Positions 25,503 to 34,274 of a stretch of 64,000 nt of DNA are shown here, piece after piece. The stretch comes from Subtercola frigoramans. Its GTDB lineage: Bacteria > Actinomycetota > Actinomycetes > Actinomycetales > Microbacteriaceae. Both the position numbers and the translations under genes were made by a program. The notes below the pieces were generated by a model that searched no databases, had not been told where the DNA came from, and was given only the letters and a program-made list of their open reading frames with translations. Every line of letters begins with the position of its first letter. Position 1 is the first letter of the stretch. Location of the stretch: positions 930,001 through 994,000 of the forward strand of contig NZ_JAFBBU010000001.1 in the NCBI RefSeq assembly GCF_016907385.1, in the 5' to 3' direction.

Positions 25503-27077
25503 TCAGCCCTGCGCGCGGCGCGGAGCCGAACGGCGAACGCGGGGAGCCGAGGTGGCTCCGGCGCTGCCCGTCGAGCTCGACCATGCGGTGGTGGAGCCAC
25601 CGCTGCGGCTGCCGGCACCGGCGCCCTGCGGGCGGCGTGTTCCACCGTTGCCCGAGCCTGCGGCCGGAGCTGAACCGTCGCGGAGGGCGCGCTTGCGCTG
25701 GGCATTCGCGCCCTGCGATCCGCCCTGGCCGCCGCCTGCGCCGCGGGAGTTGCCGCCCTGGCGCGAACGCCCGCCGCCGCCATTGCCGCCATTACCGCCG
25801 CCGAATGCACGCCCGCCACCGGTGAGGGTGACCGGGGCATCCGAAGGCTTCACATATGCTGCGACTTCGCCCACCAGTGCATCGACCGAAGGGGAGTCGA
25901 GTGCAACACGCTCGACGGCGACGGAGATCGCTGCCTTGCGCATGAGCTGGTCGAGATCCTTGCGCTGTGCGGGCAGGATGATCGTGACCACGTCGCCCTC
26001 GCTGCCAGCGCGTGCCGTGCGGCCCGAGCGGTGCAGGTAGGCCTTGTGCTCGGCCGGCGGGTCGACGTGGATGACGAGTTCGATGTCGTCCACGTGCACA
26101 CCACGCGCGGCGACGTCGGTCGCGACGAGAACGCTCACGTCGCCAGCGCTGAACGCGGCGAGGTTGCGGTCACGGGCGACCTGCGAGAGGTTGCCGTGCA
26201 GGTCGACGGCCGGGATTCCGGCCTCGATGAGCTGCCGCGCGAGCTTCTTGGCGTGGTGCTTGGTGCGCATGAACAGAATGCGGCGGCCGGTGCCCGAAGA
26301 AAGCTTCTTGACGAGGGCGGTCTTCGCCTCGGCGTCGTTGACCTCGAACACGTGGTGGGTCATGGCAGCGACCGGCGAGTTGGCCTCGTCGACGGAGTGC
26401 AGGACCTCGTTGTGCAGGAAGCGGTTGACGATCTTGTCCACGCCGTTGTCGAGGGTCGCAGAGAACAGCAGCCGCTGCCCGTTCTCGGGCGTCTTCGACA
26501 GGATGCGCGTGACGACAGGCAGGAAGCCCAGGTCGGCCATGTGGTCGGCCTCGTCGAGCACGGTGATCTCGACGGCGTCGAGTGACACGAAGCCCTGCTT
26601 CATGAGGTCTTCGAGGCGGCCGGGGCAGGCGACAACGACGTCGACACCGGCCTTGAGGGCCGCGACCTGGCGCTGCTGCGAGACGCCACCGAAGATGGTC
26701 GTCGACTTCAAACCGTAGGCGTCAGCGAGCGGCTGGAGAACCGCGGAGATCTGCGTGGCGAGCTCGCGGGTCGGCGCGAGAATGAGGCCGAGCGGGCGAC
26801 CCGGGCGACGCTTGCCACCGGCGAGCGCGCCAGAGAGGCGGGCGATCATCGGAATCGAGAAGGCGAGCGTCTTGCCAGAGCCGGTCTTGCCTCGGCCGAG
26901 CACGTCGCGCCCAGCCAGAGTGTCAGGCAGGGTGTCGACCTGGATGGGGAACGGCGACAGAATGCCGTCAGCCGTCAGCTTGGCGACGATCGGGGCAGGA
27001 ACACCGAGGGTGGCGAAGTCGGGCACGGGCTTGGAGTCGGCAATTGAGGAGTGAGGGGTGCGGGTGTCAGTTTGCAT
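25503..27077 (-). CDS. DEAD-box ATP-dependent RNA helicase with Gly/Arg-rich tail
   Basis: This 524-aa SF2 RNA helicase has Q motif FPIQVDTLP, motif I GKTGSGKT, Ia PTRELATQI, Ib ACPGRL, II DEADHMADLGFLP, III SAT, V ATDVAARGVHVDD and VI HRSGRTARAG. From about residue 425 it has a basic Gly/Ser/Arg-rich disordered tail that probably binds RNA, as in RhlE/CshA/DeaD-type proteins for ribosome assembly and mRNA decay at low temperature. Its upstream non-coding stretch is long, which fits post-transcriptional or cold regulation, but no cold-box motif was identified. It ends at a strong terminator. Confidence 0.9.
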   Translation of the reverse strand: MQTDTRTPHSSIADSKPVPDFATLGVPAPIVAKLTADGILSPFPIQVDTLPDTLAGRDVLGRGKTGSGKTLAFSIPMIARLSGALAGGKRRPGRPLGLILAPTRELATQISAVLQPLADAYGLKSTTIFGGVSQQRQVAALKAGVDVVVACPGRLEDLMKQGFVSLDAVEITVLDEADHMADLGFLPVVTRILSKTPENGQRLLFSATLDNGVDKIVNRFLHNEVLHSVDEANSPVAAMTHHVFEVNDAEAKTALVKKLSSGTGRRILFMRTKHHAKKLARQLIEAGIPAVDLHGNLSQVARDRNLAAFSAGDVSVLVATDVAARGVHVDDIELVIHVDPPAEHKAYLHRSGRTARAGSEGDVVTIILPAQRKDLDQLMRKAAISVAVERVALDSPSVDALVGEVAAYVKPSDAPVTLTGGGRAFGGGNGGNGGGGRSRQGGNSRGAGGGQGGSQGANAQRKRALRDGSAPAAGSGNGGTRRPQGAGAGSRSGGSTTAWSSSTGSAGATSAPRVRRSAPRRAQG

Positions 27078-27456
27078 GGGTTTCGGTGCCTTTCAGGCAT
27101 CGGATCCACTCTGGGCTGTGAACTGCGCGTGCACGGCAGAGCTCTGCTGTGCGAGGTGCGTCTGCGCAATCTCGATCGAAACGCTGTTGCGCAGCGAATC
27201 GAACTCCATGGTGGAAGTTGTGGCGAAGGTGCCGGTGGGCACATCCGTTCGCCGTGAGAATTTTTCTTCTGAAGCAATCGCCTGGCCCGCTGTTTTTTGA
27301 TCAGCGAGTGTTGATCTCAGCGATGTGTGTGCATCGCGCAGGGGCCGAAATTGCGCAGAAGAGTTGCGTTCTACGACGCAGGGAGCGCGTAATTGCGCTC
27401 ACAAGTGATTCCAGCATAGCGCACCGGATGCCCGGCCCCGCTGTGCGCAGAAAACA
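27078..27456 (-). other. Long non-coding stretch upstream of the DEAD-box helicase gene
   Basis: No gene was found here. The weak -10-like TATGCT at 27413-27418 (minus strand) lacks a clear -35; if used, the helicase mRNA would have a leader of about 330 bases. The leader contains A/T-rich patches around 27260-27300, unlike the surrounding GC-rich DNA. The site AAAGG lies rather far (12 bases) from ATG27077. Confidence 0.4.
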
Positions 27457-27494
27457 GCCCCGCAGCAGCACCTGGCGAGGTGTCACTGCGGGGC
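27457..27494 (-). terminator. Terminator of the GT39 glycosyltransferase gene
   Basis: GCCCCGCAG (27457-27465) pairs exactly with 27486-27494, and an inner CACCT/AGGTG stem lies within the loop. On the minus strand the stem is followed by TGTTTTC, a good U tract. Confidence 0.8.
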
Positions 27495-27524
27495 CGCCCC
27501 GCATCACGAACGTCGGTCTCGATG

Positions 27525-29723
27525 TCAGCCCGCCGTCAGGTCGTAGACCGTCGTGCCGCCGACCGTGGTGGCCGCGAACGTCGACGTCACCCACGTCTCG
27601 ATCGCACTCGCTGTGCTGGTGCCGCCGCCAACCGCACCTCCTCCGCCCTGCCCGCTGACGACGTAGTAGCCGACGTCCCCGGCGGCCACGTACGCCTGGA
27701 ACTCCGCGAGTGTCGGGGTGGGGTCGCTGCTCCAGCCGCCGATCGCCATCACAGCGGTGCCCGAATTCAATTCGAGCGTCGCTGCCGATTGCGAACCGTC
27801 GACGGCGGCAGCCCAGCGGTTCGTTGTCGCTGAGAGCAGTGCATCGAGCGCTTCTGACGAGGCGGTGGTGGATGCTCCGGCCTGCCCTTCTGCTGCAGAA
27901 TCCGCTGCTGCAGAGCCCGTTGCTGCAGAATCCGCGGTGCCGGTCGAGGTGGTGCCCGTGCCGGAAGCTCCGGCAGGCGGCGTTCCGCCCGCGGTTCCGC
28001 TCGGGGGAGTGCCAGCACCCGAAGCCAGGCCGCTCGGCGCAGTCCCGCCTCCAGCGCCGCCCGCCGTTCCGCCAGGGGCGCCGCCGCCACCCATTGTCAT
28101 CGAGCTCGACGACCCGACAGTCGGGATCGAGCCACCGTGGGCCACCGACGCGGTCGCCACAGCGTAGGCCCCCGAGCCGCCGAGGGCGAAGAGGGTGCCC
28201 GCGAGAACGGCGACCACGGTCATCCGTCGCAGCCTGGCCACCGCACCGACCACCAGGGCCAGTGCCGAGAGCACGGAACCCACCAGCAGCACCCAGCGGA
28301 GCCACGGCAGCCAGTCGGCGTTCTCAGAGAGAAGCACGAACGACCAGGCGCCGGAGCCGGCGATCATGACCGCGAGGCCGAGCCGCCCGAGCCAGGTGTT
28401 GCGAGCTCTCCAGAGGGCAACACCGCCGAGGGCGACGAGCCCGCCGATGGCGGGTGCCAGTGCGACCGTGTAGTACGGGTGCACCGTGCCGCTCATGTAG
28501 CTGAAGACGAGACCTGTCACGAGCAGCCAGCCGCCCCAGAGAACCAGTCCGGCGCGAAGCGGATTCGACCGGCCGCCCTTGCGAGTGACGATGAGCCCCA
28601 GCACGAGTGCGACAAGAGCTGCCGGCAGGAGCCACGAGATCTCGAGCCCCATCTCGCTGCTGAACAGGCGCTGCAGCCCGGTCGCCCCACCAAAGCTCGA
28701 ACCGGAGGCCCCGGAGCTCTGGCCACCCCCGCCGCCCGAACCACCGAACAGCCGGCCGAAACCGTTGTACCCGAAGACGAGGTCGAGCACGGTGTTGTTC
28801 GTCGATCCGCCGATGTACGGCCGGGCATCCGTCGGCCAGAGCGCAACGGCGAGTACCCACCAGCCGGCCGCGACGGCGAGCGCGCCGGCGGCCACCAGGA
28901 GGTGCACGAACCGCTTCCAGAGCGCGGTCGGTGCCGCGAGCAGGTAGACGAAGCCGAACGCGGGCAGCACCAGCAGGCCCTGCAGCATCTTGGTGAGAAA
29001 GGCGAACCCGAGGGCGACGCCGGCCAGCGCGAGCCACTTCCAGCTCGCCTTCGGCAGTGCGCGAACCACGAAGTAGCCGGCCGCCGTCATGAGCAGGGTG
29101 AGCAGTGCATCCGGGTTGTCGAAACGGAACATCAGCGCGGCAGCGGGGGTGACCGCCAGGATCGTGCCGGCGAGCAGGCCGCCTACAACGCTGAGCTTCG
29201 GGCCCACCGCGACCAGGCTGCGCCTCACCGCGCCGAAGAGCAGCGCCACCGACGCCACGCCCATCAGCACCTGCGGCACCAGCAGGCTCCAGCTCGATAA
29301 CCCGAAGAGTCGCGCCGAGATGCCCATCACCCAGAGTGAGGCGGGCGGCTTGTCGACGGTGATGAAGTTCGACGAGTCGAGAGACCCGAAGAACAGGGCC
29401 TTCCAGCTCTTCGACCCGGCCTCGACGGCGGCGGCGTAGAAGGTGTTGGCGTAGGCGCTGTCGCTCAGGTTCCAGAGGTAGAGCAGGGCGGTCACGAGCA
29501 GCAGGGCGATCAGGCTCGGCCGTGCCCAGGAGGGGGCGGTTCGGTCGCCGAACACGATTCGCCCGATCCGGCTGCGGCCACCGGATGATCGGCCGACGGT
29601 CGCCGGCTGTGAACCCTGCGGCACAGCACCGTGCGGCACAGCACCGATTGGCATCGAGCCGGTCGCCGAAGAAGCTGCAGCCGCGCCGGGAGCTGCCGGA
29701 GGAGACGCTGTTGAAGCAGACAC
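27525..29723 (-). CDS. Glycosyltransferase family 39-like membrane protein
   Basis: This 732-aa integral membrane protein resembles the PMT/ArnT-type (GT-C, GT39) transferases annotated YkcB. After a low-complexity cytosolic N terminus come about 12 membrane segments. The first outside loop holds NTFYAAAVEAGSKSW and FGSLDSSNFITVDKPP, the region with catalytic acidic residues in this family. A Gly/Ser-rich insertion (around 325-345) and a Thr/Ala/Gly/Pro-rich stretch (about 535-620) precede a C-terminal periplasmic domain. It probably moves a sugar from a polyprenyl phosphate donor to a cell-surface acceptor. GTG29723 fits the site AAAGGTGG better than the GTG nine bases upstream. Confidence 0.85.
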   Translation of the reverse strand: MSASTASPPAAPGAAAASSATGSMPIGAVPHGAVPQGSQPATVGRSSGGRSRIGRIVFGDRTAPSWARPSLIALLLVTALLYLWNLSDSAYANTFYAAAVEAGSKSWKALFFGSLDSSNFITVDKPPASLWVMGISARLFGLSSWSLLVPQVLMGVASVALLFGAVRRSLVAVGPKLSVVGGLLAGTILAVTPAAALMFRFDNPDALLTLLMTAAGYFVVRALPKASWKWLALAGVALGFAFLTKMLQGLLVLPAFGFVYLLAAPTALWKRFVHLLVAAGALAVAAGWWVLAVALWPTDARPYIGGSTNNTVLDLVFGYNGFGRLFGGSGGGGGQSSGASGSSFGGATGLQRLFSSEMGLEISWLLPAALVALVLGLIVTRKGGRSNPLRAGLVLWGGWLLVTGLVFSYMSGTVHPYYTVALAPAIGGLVALGGVALWRARNTWLGRLGLAVMIAGSGAWSFVLLSENADWLPWLRWVLLVGSVLSALALVVGAVARLRRMTVVAVLAGTLFALGGSGAYAVATASVAHGGSIPTVGSSSSMTMGGGGAPGGTAGGAGGGTAPSGLASGAGTPPSGTAGGTPPAGASGTGTTSTGTADSAATGSAAADSAAEGQAGASTTASSEALDALLSATTNRWAAAVDGSQSAATLELNSGTAVMAIGGWSSDPTPTLAEFQAYVAAGDVGYYVVSGQGGGGAVGGGTSTASAIETWVTSTFAATTVGGTTVYDLTAG

Positions 29724-29886
29724 GATGTCCACCTTTCACTGAGGATGAACCCCAGCTTCTGGTAGTCGACTATGAGCCTCCTTGCCCGTTGCTATGGCCT
29801 CTCTATGAGGTCACGCTCGCGCCTGGGTGCAGCTGTGCACCGGCAGACGGATGAAGCCAACGTTGCCTCGGCAGACGAGCCGGCTC

Positions 29887-30555
29887 TCACGAGTACAGTT
29901 CGCCGACGGGGATAGTCGCCTGCACCCGGTTGCCGAGCGGAGCCAGCGGGCACGCCCACGCCGGGTCGTAGGCGCACGAGGGGTTGTAGGCGAAATTGAA
30001 GTCGAGCACGAGCGAGCCCGTCCCCGAACCCTCGCCCAGATGGGCACCCTTGATGGTGTCGAGCAGGTACCGGCCACCACCGTAGGTGCCGCCTCTCAGC
30101 CCGGCAAGCCCGTCGCGCACGGGCACGAAGATGCCGCCCCCGTACGACTTCAGTCGCCAGACGTCGAGCACGCCGACGCCACCGATCTCGGCGCGGCCGA
30201 TCAACTCGAACGGCACGACGCCGTCGGTGCCCGTCGCGAAGTCGAACCCTGCAGGCTCTGCCGGGGCAACCAGTTCGACATCGAACCGCCATGCTGGGTC
30301 GTAGGTCGCTACCGGCAGTCCGGAGAAACCTGCACGATCCTCCGGCAGCAGGGGTGTCTGCGGGTGTGTGGCGAAGAGCTCGTTGCGCGCGGCACACCAG
30401 TGCGAATGCGCACCCACGACGTCGTCGATGCTGAGGCGTCGCACCTCGGCGTAGATGTCGAATACCCGGCGGCGCCAGTCGGCGACCTCGATCGCGGCGG
30501 CGGCCGATGGGGCGCGCACAACGCCGTCAGTGCCCACGTGACCCCCAGCGTTCAC
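29887..30555 (-). CDS. DUF1684 family protein
   Basis: This 222-aa cytosolic protein matches DUF1684: W-R-R-R-V-F-D-I-Y near the N terminus, NELFATHPQTPLLPEDRAGF, then DVWRLKSYGGGIFVPVRDG, GGGRYLLDTIKG and the Cys-containing DFNFAYNPSCAYDPAWACPLAP ending. The family has no proven activity. Start GTG30555 shares bases with the stop of the SRPBCC gene (GTGA), so translation is coupled. The 163 bases between its stop and the GT39 start hold no gene; a small GGTGCA/TGCACC hairpin lies near 29824-29839. Confidence 0.8.
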   Translation of the reverse strand: MNAGGHVGTDGVVRAPSAAAAIEVADWRRRVFDIYAEVRRLSIDDVVGAHSHWCAARNELFATHPQTPLLPEDRAGFSGLPVATYDPAWRFDVELVAPAEPAGFDFATGTDGVVPFELIGRAEIGGVGVLDVWRLKSYGGGIFVPVRDGLAGLRGGTYGGGRYLLDTIKGAHLGEGSGTGSLVLDFNFAYNPSCAYDPAWACPLAPLGNRVQATIPVGELYS

Positions 30556-31187
30556 GACACCCCCAGGTCGGGGTCGATTCCGAGAACGTTCGAACCGGCG
30601 ACCGGCGGTTCGGCGAGTACCTCTGCCGACGATTCGGTGATCCGGCGATCCTGTTCAGCAGCCTTTGCTCCTGCGTCAGCGGCCTCATCGGCGCCGACGA
30701 TCTCCGGGTCGAATGCCCAGGTCGGTGCCAGCTCGCGCAGACGGATTCCCCTGAGCTGCCAGAATGCCCAGAGGCTCGCCCACAGGGCCGGGGTCATCGG
30801 GCCGGCGCCGATCACCAGGCGATCGCGGTAGAGAGTCTTTCCTGTGCCTGCGGGGTCGGCTGCAACGGCCATCCGATGATCCCAGACCGTCGCGAGTCTG
30901 AGAGCACCGGTCACGCCCCGGCCCTTGTCGCGAACGATACGCACGCCCGGATGCTGCGTACGCGACCGATCGATGTCGATGATCTGTCGCCCGAGCGGAA
31001 ACAGCCCGAGAGCGTCGATCTCGACGCGATTCTTGCCCTCGGGCCAGGTGGGTGCAAAACCTCCCGGTTCGAGCGATTTCATGGTGAGGAGGGGAGCAGA
31101 GACCTCCCGGAAGACCGCCGGGCTCTGCAGCGCGCGCCAGGCGGCATCGGGCTCGCAGTCGAGAATCAACTTCAGCATTACCTTCAT
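30552..31187 (-). CDS. SRPBCC (START-like) domain protein
   Basis: This protein of about 211 aa begins MKVMLKLILDCEPDAAWRAL, the first strand and helix of the SRPBCC/polyketide cyclase fold, and keeps ALGLFPLGRQIIDIDR, LRLATVWDHRMAVAADP and TLYRDRLVIGAG; a polar tail follows. Such proteins bind hydrophobic ligands; the ligand is unknown. GGAG precedes ATG31187. It is coupled to the DUF1684 gene by a four-base overlap, so the two probably act together. Confidence 0.65.
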   Translation of the reverse strand: MKVMLKLILDCEPDAAWRALQSPAVFREVSAPLLTMKSLEPGGFAPTWPEGKNRVEIDALGLFPLGRQIIDIDRSRTQHPGVRIVRDKGRGVTGALRLATVWDHRMAVAADPAGTGKTLYRDRLVIGAGPMTPALWASLWAFWQLRGIRLRELAPTWAFDPEIVGADEAADAGAKAAEQDRRITESSAEVLAEPPVAGSNVLGIDPDLGVS

Positions 31188-31332
31188 CGCTCCAGTCTCA
31201 CTCTTCTGCGGCACGGTTGCAGACAATTGCCATGGCTCTTGCCAGCGGTTCGCCGGTGGCGTAGGGCCGCGCAGGCCTGTCGACCAATCGCGGCCGTCGA
31301 CCACGCACGTCTGCGCTGTCCCTGCGCGCGAT

Positions 31333-31338
31333 TACGAT
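31333..31338 (+). promoter_or_regulatory. -10 box of leaderless ComB-like gene
   Basis: TACGAT is followed by exactly six bases and GTG31345. Confidence 0.55.
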
Positions 31339-31344
31339 GTACGA

Positions 31345-31848
31345 GTGACTGACTCCATTGCCGCACAAGCGCACTACCAGGTCCGGTTCGGTCGCGGCGC
31401 GGAGGCGCTCGCGGTGGTGGCCGCCGCTGCCGATGTGATCGTCTACGTCGACGTGCTTCCCGGTCTCGACGGCGAATTCACCCTGCCGGGCGAGTCGGGT
31501 GTACCGAGCATCCGTGCCGATCTTGCCACCCGCACGGCCGCAGCCGAATGGATGCTCGCCCAGCAGGTCGCGAGAGGCTCGCGTGTCTCGGTGGCCGTGA
31601 TTGCGGCGAGCGACGGTGCCGAAGACACCCTCGGCGCGGGGGCCGTGATCGACGCCTTGGCACAGCTCGGCATCGACTTCAGCTCACCGGAGGCCGCTGT
31701 CGTGTGCGCGGCCTTCACCTCGCTCGAGAAGGCCGTCGGCCACCTGCTGACAGCATCGGTCGCAGGGCGCGCGCTCGTCGAGGCGGGGCGAGCGGACCTG
31801 GTTTCGGCCGCAAGCGGTATCGATTCCCGGCAAGCCGTGGTTGCATAG
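31345..31848 (+). CDS. Reduced ComB (2-phosphosulfolactate phosphatase)-like protein
   Basis: This 167-aa protein resembles ComB-type 2-phosphosulfolactate phosphatases in its start HYQVRFGRGAEAL, the ADVIVYVDVLP strand, SRVSVAVIAAS, LGAGAVIDALAQLGIDFSSP and KAVGHLLTASVAGRALVEAG. It is 60-70 residues shorter than usual ComB proteins: the middle section and the C-terminal strands are missing, and the LRFSTT-like motif after VDVL is replaced by PGLDGEF. It may be a non-catalytic remnant or a separate lineage-specific family. GTG31345 is set by the leaderless signal; the longer open frame has no start signal. Confidence 0.55.
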   Translation: MTDSIAAQAHYQVRFGRGAEALAVVAAAADVIVYVDVLPGLDGEFTLPGESGVPSIRADLATRTAAAEWMLAQQVARGSRVSVAVIAASDGAEDTLGAGAVIDALAQLGIDFSSPEAAVVCAAFTSLEKAVGHLLTASVAGRALVEAGRADLVSAASGIDSRQAVVA

Positions 31849-31947
31849 CAGGAGAGGCGCGCGTCAGCATGATCATGCCTCTGGGCCGCGGGGCCCGCGT
31901 TCGTTTTCTGTTCGTCATTTTCCGTTCGTGATTCGAGAGGACCCATC

Positions 31948-32250
31948 ATGAAGGCAGTAGTCAACGGCACCGTGATCGCCGAAGCTCCGAAAGAAGACCT
32001 CATCTCCATCGAGGGCAACTGGTACTTCCCCCCGGCGAGCCTGAACGTCGAACTGCTCGCCAAGAGCGACACCCCGTACACCTGCCCCTGGAAGGGCGAA
32101 TGCCAGTACTTCAACGTGGTCGAAGGTGGCACGACGCTGAAAGATCGTGCGTGGAGCTACCCGAACCCGTACCCCTCTGCGTTCGATCGTGTGGGCAAGG
32201 ACTTCACCAACTACGTCGCCTTCTGGAAAGAGGTCTCCGTCGTCGAGTGA
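31948..32250 (+). CDS. DUF427 family protein
   Basis: This 100-aa single-domain protein matches DUF427: MKAVVNGTVIAEAP, IEGNWYFPP, LLAKSDTPYTCPWKGECQYF, DRAWSYPNPYPSA and NYVAFWKEV. Family function is not established, though the fold is small and beta-rich. The site GAGAGGACC precedes ATG31948. It lies 172 bases before the alcohol dehydrogenase gene on the same strand; the gap contains a possible CGGGGG/CCCCCG hairpin. Confidence 0.85.
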   Translation: MKAVVNGTVIAEAPKEDLISIEGNWYFPPASLNVELLAKSDTPYTCPWKGECQYFNVVEGGTTLKDRAWSYPNPYPSAFDRVGKDFTNYVAFWKEVSVVE

Positions 32251-32422
32251 CCGTCGGGAGACGAGCAGGGTCGAGTGAGCACGATCGAATGAGCGTCGCC
32301 GGGGGACCTTCGGCACTACCCCCGAACCGGCAAGTCCGCTTGGCTGGCCGGTGAGGGGCAGCGCAGACGCCGCCTCCCTGGGCGGTCACGAACCTCCCAT
32401 CGCATCAAGCAGGGAGAACTCC

Positions 32423-33475
32423 ATGAAGGCGCTCGTCTACAAAGGTCCAGGCCAGAAGAGCTGGGAAGAAGTGCCGAACCCGGTGCTGAAAGCACCGACC
32501 GATGTGATCGTGAAGATGGTCGCGACGACAATTTGCGGCACCGACCTCCACATTCTCAAGGGTGACGTGCCTGAAGTCAGCGCCGGGCGCATCCTCGGTC
32601 ACGAGGGCATCGGTGTGATCACCGAGATCGGCGAGGGCGTCACGCAGCTGGCTGTGGGGGACAAGGTGATCCTGGCGTGTGTCAGTTCGTGCGGCCGGTG
32701 TTCGAACTGCCGCAAGGGCCTTTACAGCCACTGCGAAGATCCCGAAGGAATCGCGGGTATCGGCTGGATCTTCGGCTACATGATCGATGGCACCCAGGCG
32801 GAGTACGTGCGGGTTCCGTTTGCCGAGAACTCGGTCTACAAGGTGCCGGAGGGTGTCACGGATGCCGAGGGAATCCTTCTCTCCGACATTCTGCCGACCG
32901 GGTTCGAGATCGGCGTTCAGTACGGTCACGTTGCCCCCGGCGATGTCGTTGCCGTCATCGGGTCGGGCCCTGTCGGTCTCTCTGCCGTCATGACGGCACG
33001 ACTCTATGGCCCCTCCAAGATCATCGCGATCGACCTCGATGACGCCAGGCTCAAGCGTGCCGCGGATTTCGGTGCGACGAACACGGTCAACTCCGGCGAT
33101 GCCGACTGGAAGGAACAGGTTCTGGCCCTCACCGACGGGCAGGGGGTCGATGTCGCGATCGAAGCGGTGGGCATCCCGAACACCTTCACGATGTGCACCC
33201 AGATCGTTCGCCCCGGCGGCCATGTGGCCAACGTCGGTGTGCACGGTAAGTCGGTCGACCTCGCCCTCAACGAACTCTGGATCAAGAACATCGACATCTC
33301 GACGGGCCTCGTGAACACGAACACCCTCGGCATGCTGCTGAAGCTCGTCGCCGAACACAAGTTGCCCGCCGAGAAGTTCGTCACCCACGAGTTCGGGTTC
33401 GACCAGGTGCTCGACGCCTATGAGGTCTTCGGCAATGCGGCCCAGCACGACGCCCTGAAGGTGCTCATCCACTGA
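32423..33475 (+). CDS. Zinc-dependent alcohol dehydrogenase, medium-chain family
   Basis: This 350-aa NAD(P)-dependent oxidoreductase has catalytic zinc ligands in TICGTDLH (Cys38) and GHEGIG (His/Glu), a structural zinc cluster CVSSCGRCSNCRKGLYSHC, and the Rossmann motif VIGSGPVGLSAV. The overall sequence resembles the Adh/threonine-dehydrogenase-like branch that oxidises short-chain or secondary alcohols. AGGGAG precedes ATG32423; the open frame extends 24 codons upstream without a start signal. It is likely monocistronic; the next gene, TetR, converges on it. Confidence 0.9.
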   Translation: MKALVYKGPGQKSWEEVPNPVLKAPTDVIVKMVATTICGTDLHILKGDVPEVSAGRILGHEGIGVITEIGEGVTQLAVGDKVILACVSSCGRCSNCRKGLYSHCEDPEGIAGIGWIFGYMIDGTQAEYVRVPFAENSVYKVPEGVTDAEGILLSDILPTGFEIGVQYGHVAPGDVVAVIGSGPVGLSAVMTARLYGPSKIIAIDLDDARLKRAADFGATNTVNSGDADWKEQVLALTDGQGVDVAIEAVGIPNTFTMCTQIVRPGGHVANVGVHGKSVDLALNELWIKNIDISTGLVNTNTLGMLLKLVAEHKLPAEKFVTHEFGFDQVLDAYEVFGNAAQHDALKVLIH

Positions 33476-33590
33476 GCCGCCCGCGCGCGGGAGGGCCGGC
33501 CCAGACCGACTTGTGTCGGCTCACCCCACCGCGAGTTGGTCGAGCAGTTCACCGATTCTGCCCGACACCCACGCTGAGATCAAGAATATT

Positions 33591-34187
33591 TTACAGGCGT
33601 CTTACCTCCGGCAGAATTGCCGGCTCAGAAGCCAGGGCGACGAGCCTGCCCAAGGTGTCGTGCAGGATCTCGGTCAAGGGTTGGTCATCATTCAGATCGA
33701 GGCAGCGCTCGACCGAGACGCTGAAGACCGTCACTGCGAGACGGGCGCTGAGCCGGGCCGTGAGTTCGTCGAGACCCCGCTCGCGAAAGCCGGTCTCGAC
33801 CGCCTCGATCATGATCGCCTGCTTGCGAAGCGCCCGCTCTCGAAGACCGTCGTCCGACTCCACAATTGCTCGATGAGCTCGAAGGTAGTGCTGCTGGCCC
33901 GCGAGTTGATTCGTGGCGATGGTGTCGAGACTGTGGCCGATTATGGCGAGTGGGGTCAATTCGGGCGGGGCCTCGGCCATGACCTCCGCAATGATGTGGG
34001 GCAGCTGCTCGTCGAAGCTGAACAGCACTTCACGTTTGTCGCTGAAATACCGGAAGAACGTGCGGGTGGTGAGGCCTGCACGCGCGGTGATCTGGGGAAC
34101 GGTCGTCTCAGCGAAACCATGCTCAAGGAAAAGCTCGAACGCCGCGCGTTCCAGCCGTTCGCCCGCTTCGGGCATCCATCGTCCCAT
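33591..34187 (-). CDS. TetR family transcriptional regulator
   Basis: This 198-aa regulator has an N-terminal TetR HTH (ERAAFELFLEHGFAETTVPQITARAGLTTRTFFRYF, ending F-F-R-Y-F-S-D-K-R-E-V-L) and a helical C-terminal ligand domain. It follows the MDR oxidoreductase gene on the same strand, but ATG34187 has its own leaderless signal TAGGAT six bases upstream, so it can be transcribed alone. The likely target is the adjacent oxidoreductase or itself; no matching palindrome was identified. Confidence 0.85.
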   Translation of the reverse strand: MGRWMPEAGERLERAAFELFLEHGFAETTVPQITARAGLTTRTFFRYFSDKREVLFSFDEQLPHIIAEVMAEAPPELTPLAIIGHSLDTIATNQLAGQQHYLRAHRAIVESDDGLRERALRKQAIMIEAVETGFRERGLDELTARLSARLAVTVFSVSVERCLDLNDDQPLTEILHDTLGRLVALASEPAILPEVRRL

Positions 34188-34193
34188 GCCCAA

Positions 34194-34199
34194 ATCCTA
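34194..34199 (-). promoter_or_regulatory. -10 box of leaderless TetR gene
   Basis: TAGGAT on the minus strand lies six bases before ATG34187, and this decides the start over TTG34193. Confidence 0.5.
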
Positions 34200-34274
34200 C
34201 TCAGTGCCCCCTCCCGACGATTGCGGCCACGTGACTGCCGCGGTGATCGGGGCCGCCTCGACCGAGATGACGAA

